Below are positions 1 to 6,213 of a DNA stretch of 6,446 bases, piece after piece. The notes beneath the pieces were generated by a model. The model had not been told where the DNA came from. It did not search any database and saw only the letters and a program-made list of their open reading frames with translations. A program made the position numbers and the translations under genes. Every line of letters begins with the position of its first letter. The first letter of the stretch is position 1. The DNA comes from Thermoplasmata archaeon. GTDB lineage: Archaea; Thermoplasmatota; Thermoplasmata; GCA-020350865. The stretch is taken from positions 1,415,770-1,422,215 of the forward strand of contig CP070672.1 of the NCBI GenBank assembly GCA_020351895.1. Direction: 5' to 3'.

Positions 1-1
1 A

Positions 2-451
2 GACAACTATCAACTTTCAGAGGTTTGGATCAATATAACAGGACCTGGAGGTTACATGATCAACACCACAATGGATGAAGGAACCGACGACATGTTCTAT
101 TTGAACCAAAGTTATGACCAACTTGGTGAATACAATTACACTATCTGGGCCGGTGATACGGTCGGTATCTGGAATTTCTCCTCAGGTTCATTTTCTGTTG
201 GGGATTACTCCCCTCCCGAGATTGCAAATGTCACATCCAACCCGGTGTCACAGGAGGTATCCGGATTTGTCAACATCACTGCATCGGTTACAGACGACTT
301 TCAACTTTCAGAGGTTTGGATCAATATAACAGGACCTGGAGGTTATATGATCAACACCACAATGGATGAAGGACCCGACGACATGTTCTATCTGAACCAA
401 AGTTATGACCTAATTGGTGAATATGATTACACGATCTGGGCAGGTGATATC
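2..451 (+). repeat. Tandem 97-codon (291-bp) repeat in the surface-protein gene
   Basis: Bases 2-160 recur at 293-451 with an offset of exactly 291 bp, in frame. By eye there are 10 mismatches across the 150 bases from 11 to 160 (about 93% identity), and only two in the first 90. About half of the differences are synonymous. Similarity fades after the conserved TIWAGD motif. The first copy begins at or before the window edge, so further copies may lie upstream. A third, strongly diverged protein-level copy starts near 1364. Confidence 0.9.
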
Positions 452-2143
452 AGCAATAATTGGAATTCCGAATGGGATCTGTTCGGAATTATTGATACCG
501 GATTTCCCCAGGCATCGGCATCAGTTTTCGACTCTTACTGGAAGAACTCAACCACCTTCAATATCCTATGGACTGCTTCGGACAATATCGGATTGTCGAA
601 TATCACATTGCATTACCGGTATAGTAATGATAATTCCACCTGGGGTTCCTGGACCGAGTACTCATATAACAATTCGGTATCGGGAACATCAGCAAGCGGG
701 TCATTTGAGTTTGATAGTCCGGCAGATGGTTATTATGAGTTCTTTACCAATGCCTCAGATACCGAAAACAACTGGGAGCCTAACCCTTCAGATGCTGAGG
801 CGATCACAGCAGTGGATACACAACTCCCTTTTTCAAGTATTGGAATAGAACCGTACTGGCACACCTCAAGTTCACTGACCATGAACATTCAAACCGGCGA
901 CAGTAATCCGTCCAGTGGAATTGCGGATTTCACGAAATATTACCGATTCAGCCAGGATAACATATCATGGAGCCCTTGGGAGAAGTACGAAGGCGACGAC
1001 AGGGAGGGTTACTATGAAATCTACGGTATAGCAGTGGATAATGCAGGCAATGTGGAGGTCAAATCAGAATTAGATGCCATGTTTGCACTTGACAATACAC
1101 CTCCGGTTGCAGATGCGGGTGAAGATAGGATAATGGAGCCTGGCATTGAAGTGAACTTGGATGGCTTTGGCTCATCTGATAATTTCGGTGTGATCTCAAA
1201 TTATACCTGGGTAATAACAAAGGATTCTATTCATGTAACCACCTTGTATGGCCCCAATCCCCTATTTGAGATTGTTGATGTGGGGAACTATATCGTTAAT
1301 TTAACGGTAAGGGATCAATGTGGTCATACCGATTTCGATACTGTTTTAATTCAGGTGGCTATGGATTCGGAGCCCCCAGAGATTGTCCATTTGGCAAATC
1401 CTGCGGATCAAGAGGTTTATGGATATGTGAACATTACAGCCACTGTTTCTGATAATGAGGAAGTTGAGGGAGTATGGATTTTGGTTTCGGATCCAAACGG
1501 TAACGACCTTTGGAACCTTTCCATGAGCAGAATAGGGCTTACAGATGAATACTGGTATGAGAATTTCTATTCCATTTTAGGAACATTCAGTTATTTTGTG
1601 TGGGCCAAAGATTCATCAGAAAACTGGAACGTATCTCAGGGAAGCTTTGTGATTAAGGATACAACATTACCTTTTGCTGATGCAGGTGAAGATCTGTCAG
1701 CTGATGTAAATATTACCGTGGTTTTCAATGCCTCAGGATCCACTGATAATTATCTTCTTGTGAATTACAGCTGGAATATCTTCAAATACGGGGCTTTGAT
1801 TGCAAATCTGTATGAAATCAAGCCAAGCATTAAATTCGCCGAAAATGGAACTTATGAAGTTATCTTGACGGTAAAGGATTCATCGGGGAATTCTGCAAGC
1901 GATACGGTCATGGTCACGGTCAATGCCCCCGATTCAGGAGTTGCTCCGGAGAAAGACCATGAGGAATCCTCTAATCTATGGTTGTTAATTCCGATATTGA
2001 TTGTTGTTATAGCAATACTAGTTTTTATTATTTTGAGAAAAAGACAAAAAAAGGAGCCTAATAAAAAAATTTCTAATAACGAAATCTCCCAGGCATCCGA
2101 AGATGGTATAGAGGATTTTTTAGATTCTAACGATGAGAATTGA
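2..2143 (+). CDS. Cell-surface modular Ig-like/PKD protein, C-terminally membrane-anchored (5' end missing)
   Basis: The reading frame is open to the left edge, so the N-terminus and signal peptide lie outside. The Met at 56 is internal, because coding similarity to the next repeat begins before it. 713 residues are visible (numbered from base 2). Module boundaries are marked by a recurring D-x-x-(P/L/F)-P-like linker at residues 68, 165, 272, 364, 455 and 553, giving units of about 91-107 residues. Modules 1, 2 and the one at 455 share an Ig-like pattern (VNIT, W-I, IWAGD/VWAKD). Those at 165 and 272 carry a YRYS-DN-SW-W pattern. Those at 364 and 553 are PKD-like (ADAGED start, GxYxVxLTVxD end). 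Residues 659-678 form a transmembrane helix, followed by a Lys/Arg-rich then acidic cytoplasmic tail. I count roughly 25 N-X-S/T sequons, fitting an N-glycosylated archaeal surface protein. An adhesion or S-layer-associated role is inferred; no catalytic motif is seen. It ends in TGA, convergent with the next gene. Confidence 0.9.
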   Translation, partial: DNYQLSEVWINITGPGGYMINTTMDEGTDDMFYLNQSYDQLGEYNYTIWAGDTVGIWNFSSGSFSVGDYSPPEIANVTSNPVSQEVSGFVNITASVTDDFQLSEVWINITGPGGYMINTTMDEGPDDMFYLNQSYDLIGEYDYTIWAGDISNNWNSEWDLFGIIDTGFPQASASVFDSYWKNSTTFNILWTASDNIGLSNITLHYRYSNDNSTWGSWTEYSYNNSVSGTSASGSFEFDSPADGYYEFFTNASDTENNWEPNPSDAEAITAVDTQLPFSSIGIEPYWHTSSSLTMNIQTGDSNPSSGIADFTKYYRFSQDNISWSPWEKYEGDDREGYYEIYGIAVDNAGNVEVKSELDAMFALDNTPPVADAGEDRIMEPGIEVNLDGFGSSDNFGVISNYTWVITKDSIHVTTLYGPNPLFEIVDVGNYIVNLTVRDQCGHTDFDTVLIQVAMDSEPPEIVHLANPADQEVYGYVNITATVSDNEEVEGVWILVSDPNGNDLWNLSMSRIGLTDEYWYENFYSILGTFSYFVWAKDSSENWNVSQGSFVIKDTTLPFADAGEDLSADVNITVVFNASGSTDNYLLVNYSWNIFKYGALIANLYEIKPSIKFAENGTYEVILTVKDSSGNSASDTVMVTVNAPDSGVAPEKDHEESSNLWLLIPILIVVIAILVFIILRKRQKKEPNKKISNNEISQASEDGIEDFLDSNDEN
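1976..2035 (+). other. Transmembrane anchor segment of the surface protein
   Basis: About 20 consecutive residues are almost entirely Leu, Ile and Val, starting with LWLLIP and ending at FIIL, followed at once by RKRQKK. By the positive-inside rule this places the modular part outside the cell and the final 35 residues inside. No PGF-CTERM-type or LPxTG-type processing motif precedes it, so a retained membrane anchor is the simplest reading. Confidence 0.85.
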
Positions 2144-2258
2144 TCCTTCCAACAACCCGCTCAAGCAGTTCCGAGGTTCCCTGTTTGATAAAAAATAAAA
2201 ATTCGACAGCCTGACAAGGGGTAGAATGCCGGACCGTCTTTACTTATATTTAGAATTT
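2144..2258. terminator. Convergent intergenic region with T-rich tracts for both strands
   Basis: This 115-bp gap separates two genes that end towards each other. For the plus-strand gene, a T-rich stretch at 2239-2260 ends in five Ts. For the minus-strand gene, the A-rich run at 2190-2202 reads as a T-rich tract on that strand about 60 nt after its stop. No strong GC hairpin is seen next to either tract, which suits archaeal U-tract termination. The assignment rests on base composition and position only. Confidence 0.5.
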
Positions 2259-2984
2259 TTACTTACCGATCTGTTGCACATTGACAATGCTTACTGGCCA
2301 AAAATTAGGTAAAAAGTGACCGTTGGACCAGAGACCTGGCGCATTAAAATTTGCCGCCATTACGACCGTTAGACTACCCGGTGTCCCCTGGGGAACTCCA
2401 TATTCGCTATTGAGCTCTCCCCTGGAATTTGCCACGAAATTGACTTTTATGGGGTACGTGCCTGGTATTCCAAAAACGACCATATCAACCAAATCCGGCA
2501 TCGGTGCACCTGGGGCTTCATCTGTTATGTATGTGAGACTGAACCTGCTGTTGCCTAAGGAAGCGGGCGCGCCACCAATTACCTCGCCCACAGTGCTTCC
2601 ATAGACAAAGTCTCCGATAGGAGCATCATACGAATAGGTCAGAGCATTCTTTGTGAAGAGAGTGACGTGCACTAGAGTGTTTCCATCTTTAAGAACTTTC
2701 TCAGTAATGGTACCGGAAAATGTTGTTCCGAGATCATCACCGCCCGCGGCTATGATCGCTTCGTTGTCTACCCCAGCATAATCAACGTACGCCTCACGGT
2801 CCCATAAATTAGTTCCCCACATAAGGTACCATCCGTATTTACCCTGTGCTTCAACAAAATCCTCGATGGGGCGCTGCAAAACGCCTTTTCCTGAAGGTAC
2901 GGCAACAGATGTGGAAGATATGGTTACGGCACACATCGATACAACGAGCAGCAATATCACCCCTGTTGTCTTGAATTTTCTCAT
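2259..2984 (-). CDS. Small secreted protein of unknown function
   Basis: It encodes 241 residues. Residues 1-28 form a classical signal peptide: an MRKFK basic start, a GVILLLVV hydrophobic core and a polar SSTSVA end. The single Cys (18) lies inside the signal and is not in a good lipobox (the preceding residue is Met), so a lipoprotein is unlikely. The mature part has no Cys and no transmembrane helix, and looks like a compact beta-rich exported domain. Notable segments are PIEDFVEAQG near the mature N-terminus, YVDYAG, SGTITEKVLKDG, and a Pro/Gly-rich APGAPMPDLVD stretch. From memory these resemble uncharacterised secreted proteins of bacteria, but I cannot name a family and assign no function. 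Unlike its neighbours it contains no N-X-S/T sequon. The start is fixed by an excellent Shine-Dalgarno sequence. It stands 290 bp downstream of the hydrolase gene on the same strand and probably has its own promoter. Confidence 0.88.
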   Translation of the reverse strand: MRKFKTTGVILLLVVSMCAVTISSTSVAVPSGKGVLQRPIEDFVEAQGKYGWYLMWGTNLWDREAYVDYAGVDNEAIIAAGGDDLGTTFSGTITEKVLKDGNTLVHVTLFTKNALTYSYDAPIGDFVYGSTVGEVIGGAPASLGNSRFSLTYITDEAPGAPMPDLVDMVVFGIPGTYPIKVNFVANSRGELNSEYGVPQGTPGSLTVVMAANFNAPGLWSNGHFLPNFWPVSIVNVQQIGK

Positions 2985-2989
2985 TCTTT

Positions 2990-2999
2990 ATCACCTCCT
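2990..2999 (-). promoter_or_regulatory. Full-length Shine-Dalgarno site of the small secreted protein gene
   Basis: On the minus strand the sequence is AGGAGGTGAT, a ten-base match to the anti-Shine-Dalgarno end of 16S rRNA. It is followed by a 5-nt spacer and ATG. It decides the start codon and predicts strong translation initiation. The other two starts in the window have only weak or partial matches. Confidence 0.9.
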
Positions 3000-3040
3000 C
3001 CCTCTGAGAACAAGGGAATGTTTCAAAGAGAAGTTTCTAA

Positions 3041-3050
3041 TCCACCTCCT
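3041..3050 (-). promoter_or_regulatory. Second SD-like motif in the leader, without a start codon
   Basis: The minus strand reads AGGAGGTGGA here, about 57 nt before the real start. No ATG follows within normal spacing; the overlapping GTG would run straight into a stop two codons later. It may be chance in a purine-rich leader, a ribosome standby site, or a decoy. The leader just upstream (3055-3100) also holds three GGAAGG motifs. Confidence 0.3.
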
Positions 3051-3118
3051 AACTTAGGCCCTTCCGAGAATAACCTTCCTGGCAATTCCCTTCCAAAGCC
3101 AAACCTGAATCGAGTTCG

Positions 3119-3232
3119 GGATATAAATATTTGTCCATTTAAATATATTAAAATGTTATATATATCTATTATTTTCTAACTTTTATTTATATATTATAGA
3201 TTTAATAATAATAGCTAAATACATTTTCATGA
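3119..3232 (-). promoter_or_regulatory. AT-rich promoter block upstream of the small secreted protein gene
   Basis: Only about 12 of 110 bases are G or C, far below the flanking genes. On the minus strand the element ATTTATAT at about 3121-3128 is the TATA-like box nearest the gene. A start roughly 25 nt downstream would give a leader of about 110-115 nt. Further TATA-like candidates lie at 3140-3152 and 3158-3168, so which one is used cannot be decided by eye. The 290-bp gap (2985-3274) contains no credible gene. Confidence 0.45.
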
Positions 3233-3253
3233 TGGATTTCAACCCTCTAACCT

Positions 3254-3274
3254 CAAAAACCGAAAGCGTTTATA
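3254..3274 (-). terminator. Possible weak terminator after the hydrolase gene
   Basis: On the minus strand a run of five Ts (complement of 3255-3259) follows the TGA stop by about 15 nt, without an obvious hairpin. More AT-rich DNA follows from 3232 downwards. This is a plausible archaeal U-tract terminator, weakly supported. Confidence 0.25.
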
Positions 3275-5737
3275 TCATAATCTCCAAGTATGAGAGGTCA
3301 GAGAATGGATCCAGTATCCCCTTCCAACCTCGAAAATATTGTCCACACCCAAATCCTGCCAGGTATCAGAGGAGGTATCAAAATGCATTATCCTGTCGAT
3401 ATGGGTTCCGAACACCGTGTTATTGAGACCTTCGGATCTTGTTGAATTTGTCAACCTCGGATAACCAACAAGATTCCAGCCAGGTTCTAGGGTGACGGTT
3501 TGTCCCTCGGTTGGTAGAACCCCAGGATCCTCAAAAGGAACATCCTCCGAGCCCTTGATATAAATCCATATCCCCATGTTGTTCTGGATATGGGATAGGT
3601 CGTTCATATGGGCCGGCTTATCCTTATGGTAATGTTTCCATGGATCACTTACATCAAGAGCATCATAGTATTGAACGGCATCATAGGAATCCGCAATGGA
3701 AGAGAAGACCAAATCAATGTCAGTTTGGGACTGAACGCAGGGAAGGGATATCAGGTTCCATCCGGGATGAAGGGTTATGGTGGGCCGCAGATTCCCTATG
3801 ATCTCACCGTCCATTCTAAGATCGAAATAGGCATCAGGTGAACTAACGTTGTTGTAAACATAGGCGGCTATCGTATTAATACCCTCCAAAAGAAAGTCTC
3901 CGGGAATGATCTCCACCCTGTTCCAGTAGGCAAATTCATGATCGGCACCCGAATCATCATCCACCAGGATCCCGTTCAGATAGATCATGGCACAGTTGTC
4001 CGAGGCAACATAGAGGGTCAGATTTTCATATTCATCAACCGGATCTATGTAAAATGTCTTTCTGAAGTAGTAGCTTCCATCATTGTCATTGAGAACAGTT
4101 CCATAGCTTACCGGATCCCCGAAACCCAGAGGTGCAGGTCCACTTGACCATCCACTATCATCGAATACAGGTACATTCCAGTCCGGATCGGGTTGGGGGT
4201 CCACCTCACTGTAGGACCAGCCGTCGCCAACATCAATCAGCGTGACGGAACTGGTCTGTGGCGGTTCCTCCTCCTCCCAGATCAGGATCTCCGGTGCACT
4301 GCCCCCTTCCTTTGATGAGAAATAGAATCCATCCGAGGAGTTCGTCTCCATGTATAGCGACACAACATCTCCTTGATGGGCACGGACGAACTCCGTAAGG
4401 CGAATGACAGTGGTGATAAACTCGATCCCACCGTATCCTGTGGATACCTGCTCGGCAAAATCAGGCTTGGTTTCATTTGTGATTGTGTCCTCGCTCCAGT
4501 TGTTGTCCGGTACAAAGTGCACAAACTGTAAACCCGTGCTTGAGTCCGTGACATTGAGCCGCAGGGCCGCGAACTTGATCTGGACGCCCGCAAGGGATGT
4601 GAGATCGAATTTTAAAAAGGCCCTCAATGCGAAGTCTGCATCCACCTGTATCACCGGTTCAGCGCCATAGTTATTATTAAACTCGTTTATGTGAGCGTCA
4701 TCCAGTGGAGTGAAGCTTATGGAATGGCTTTTGAAGATGGCCTCAACTGCAGAGGGAGCCATACCATTTGCGGTATGACCTACACCCGGAACCTCCACCA
4801 GCTTCCACCGAAATGGTAGACTGAGGTTTGCGGCCAGATTCATGCAATAATCATAGAAGTAGTGCCCCCTGGCAAAACGATGCGGCCCCTGCGCTTCAGC
4901 CCATTCCGTATGACTCAGAAGAGGATCATCCGGATCATTGTCCAGGGTTCCCAGGGTGAGGGTCAGGTCTCTGGAAAAGGCGAGGGCAAGGTCAGCGGTT
5001 GAGATATCCATGTCCGAAATGCCCTTGGGATAGAGTTCATCATAGGTTGGAAGGAGATATAAACCGCAGTTTGCCACAACGATTTGACCGAAGGGCGCCT
5101 CGGTCATAAGAAAGGCCATCCTGTGTGCGACATGAGCCCCAGCGGAGTGCCCCTGTATGTCGAAGACCTCGGGGGGATTGGGAACTGAGGCCACTACCTG
5201 ATCAAAGATCTCCAAAATCGTACTGTAGCTCCAATCTGCCCTGGGATTTAAGGAACCGTTGTCGTCAAGAACGTTCCCCATGTGGTAGTGCTGATCATCG
5301 GGCCAGTCGTCGAAGGTGAACTCAGGAAAAAGGAATAGAGCATCGTACAGGTGGGGGTAGGGGCGGAACCCTCGTACCCTATCCTCGGCATCTCTGTAAT
5401 AACCGTGGAGAACGAACACGATCCTGGGATCGTCCGTGGTGTCAAAGGTATCTGGATATATGTAAAATACCCGAACAGGTTTGTCGATATTCCCGCCGTC
5501 ATCTGTATAGGTGAAATTTCCCACCCCATGCGAAAGCTCCAGCGGTGGTGGGTCGGCTTTAGCTGTTTCCATTTTCATGGAAACCGATGATGTCAATAAA
5601 AACAGAACAAGAATGTACACTGCTTTTGCTGTATACCTTTTACGAGACCTTAATCTGCCCAAAGGAAAGAATTTCCCTGGTACTGTATTCTGTACACCAA
5701 GTCTGGAACCATTACTATCTGTAGATCTCCTTACCAT
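3275..5737 (-). CDS. Secreted multidomain alpha/beta hydrolase (esterase/depolymerase-like) with binding modules
   Basis: It encodes 820 residues. A basic n-region precedes a hydrophobic core (about 37-53) and an Ala-x-Ala-like site near 59-61, indicating export. Residues 66-340 are an alpha/beta hydrolase: an HG oxyanion region at 111-112, the nucleophile elbow GHSAG with Ser198, a likely acid Asp266 (or Asp268) in LGTLDNDPDD, and His321 in GVGHTANG. The QGPHRFARGHYF stretch after the Asp supports the serine esterase/lipase-like fold. Residues 346-488 match the DNRLRE/CBM96-like pattern (DAHINEFNNNYG, RAFLKFDLTSLAG, NWSEDTITNETKP, GFYFSSKEG, PEILI). Residues 497-648 are a jelly roll of the galactose-binding type (DDSGWSSGPAPLGFGD, YYFRKTF, YLNG). 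Two GWN repeats close the protein. About 11 N-X-S/T sequons are present. Substrate is unknown; an extracellular ester or acylated polymer is inferred. The ATG at 5737 has only a weak AAGG upstream; a shorter start before the signal core is possible. Confidence 0.92.
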   Translation of the reverse strand: MVRRSTDSNGSRLGVQNTVPGKFFPLGRLRSRKRYTAKAVYILVLFLLTSSVSMKMETAKADPPPLELSHGVGNFTYTDDGGNIDKPVRVFYIYPDTFDTTDDPRIVFVLHGYYRDAEDRVRGFRPYPHLYDALFLFPEFTFDDWPDDQHYHMGNVLDDNGSLNPRADWSYSTILEIFDQVVASVPNPPEVFDIQGHSAGAHVAHRMAFLMTEAPFGQIVVANCGLYLLPTYDELYPKGISDMDISTADLALAFSRDLTLTLGTLDNDPDDPLLSHTEWAEAQGPHRFARGHYFYDYCMNLAANLSLPFRWKLVEVPGVGHTANGMAPSAVEAIFKSHSISFTPLDDAHINEFNNNYGAEPVIQVDADFALRAFLKFDLTSLAGVQIKFAALRLNVTDSSTGLQFVHFVPDNNWSEDTITNETKPDFAEQVSTGYGGIEFITTVIRLTEFVRAHQGDVVSLYMETNSSDGFYFSSKEGGSAPEILIWEEEEPPQTSSVTLIDVGDGWSYSEVDPQPDPDWNVPVFDDSGWSSGPAPLGFGDPVSYGTVLNDNDGSYYFRKTFYIDPVDEYENLTLYVASDNCAMIYLNGILVDDDSGADHEFAYWNRVEIIPGDFLLEGINTIAAYVYNNVSSPDAYFDLRMDGEIIGNLRPTITLHPGWNLISLPCVQSQTDIDLVFSSIADSYDAVQYYDALDVSDPWKHYHKDKPAHMNDLSHIQNNMGIWIYIKGSEDVPFEDPGVLPTEGQTVTLEPGWNLVGYPRLTNSTRSEGLNNTVFGTHIDRIMHFDTSSDTWQDLGVDNIFEVGRGYWIHSLTSHTWRL
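3278..3784 (-). repeat. Duplicated C-terminal GWN-type domains of the hydrolase
   Basis: At protein level, residues 652-735 (ITLHPGWNLISLP to GIWIYIKG) and 747-820 (VTLEPGWNLVGYP to GYWIHSLT) are two diverged copies of one module. Both have a PGWNL start, an aromatic (Y/F)D segment in the middle, and a G-x-W-I close. Such repeats are common at the C-termini of exported archaeal proteins. A cell-wall or surface-association role is a guess. No membrane anchor follows. Confidence 0.75.
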
Positions 5738-5740
5738 AAT

Positions 5741-5782
5741 CCTTATTATAATATTATACAGGATGTCTTGATATAGATATTA
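5741..5782 (-). promoter_or_regulatory. Candidate promoter of the hydrolase gene
   Basis: On the minus strand an ATATCTATAT element (5771-5780) lies about 35-43 nt before the ATG. This would place transcription start near 5750 and give a leader of only about a dozen nt. A second AT element (TATAATATTATAATAA, about 5744-5759) sits between it and the weak AAGG at 5741-5744. A short-leader or near-leaderless mRNA would explain the poor ribosome site. Assigned by pattern only. Confidence 0.4.
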
Positions 5783-5999
5783 CGAGCCAATTATCATTGG
5801 ATGATATAATCCGCTTAAAGTAATTCGTTCTATGTTGCCAGTATTCCAAAGGGAAAGTATATACTTCCAACTTTATAATGGATTCCACCTTTTAATCCCG
5901 TAAAAATAAAATTGCTTATCACTTTAACACGGTCTACCGAAAGACCCAGGTCCCTCTAACCCCAGCCCCTCAGATGTGATTTTTAAAAATGATAACCGT

Positions 6000-6080
6000 T
6001 TGAAAAGATATATAGTCGAATTTCGGGATATTATATGTAATAAATATTATACATTAGCTTTAAAGGGCGCTATATAGAAG
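6000..6080 (+). promoter_or_regulatory. Candidate promoter elements for the right-edge surface-protein gene
   Basis: GAAAAGATATATAG at 6002-6015 resembles an archaeal purine-rich BRE followed by a TATA box. A second box, CTATATAG, lies at 6070-6077. Use of the latter would start transcription near 6100 and leave a leader of about 110 nt; use of the former, about 180 nt. The choice is unresolved. Confidence 0.35.
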
Positions 6081-6213
6081 AGAATTATGGTTGTAGTACC
6101 TACATTGTACTTCCTACCATTTACTTTGCTTTGCGCAAGTTTCCCGAAACTCCAGGCATGGCAGAGGTTGAATATCTTCTTTCTGAGCGTCTTTTTCATC
6201 CGGGGTAAGTCTG

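Larger units (their letters stand above)
5738..6213. other. 476-bp divergent intergenic region
   Basis: This lies between the divergently oriented hydrolase and right-edge surface-protein genes. It contains promoter candidates for both, a 12-bp perfect palindrome AAGTATATACTT (5855-5866), a second one ATTTTTAAAAAT (5979-5990), and a short GGTCT/AGACC inverted repeat (5931-5946, 6-nt loop). A 50-codon minus-strand frame (6047-6199) is present but unconvincing. No tRNA or other known RNA gene was recognised. Confidence 0.6.

Noticed and set aside
114..848. Overlapping plus-strand frames inside the surface-protein gene (114-329, 414-848)
   Set aside because: They arise from the +1 frame of the repeat modules, as shown by their similar sequences. 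There is no independent evidence of expression.
2925..2984. Cys18 of the small secreted protein as a lipoprotein lipobox
   Set aside because: Met precedes the Cys where Gly, Ala or Ser is expected, and the hydrophobic segment continues beyond it.
2323..3057. Plus-strand frames opposite the small secreted protein gene (2323-2604, 2866-3057)
   Set aside because: The minus-strand gene has a signal peptide and perfect ribosome site. The opposite frames have neither, and the second runs across its start and leader.
3608..5319. Several plus-strand frames opposite the hydrolase gene, and minus-strand frames within it (4282-4593, 5248-5529)
   Set aside because: They are shadows of the 820-codon gene, which carries clear domain motifs throughout. 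The shadow proteins have no recognisable motif.
5720..5737. Arg-Arg near the hydrolase N-terminus as a Tat signal
   Set aside because: The pair at residues 3-4 lies more than 30 residues before the hydrophobic core and lacks the S-R-R-x-F-L-K context. A Sec-type signal is more likely.
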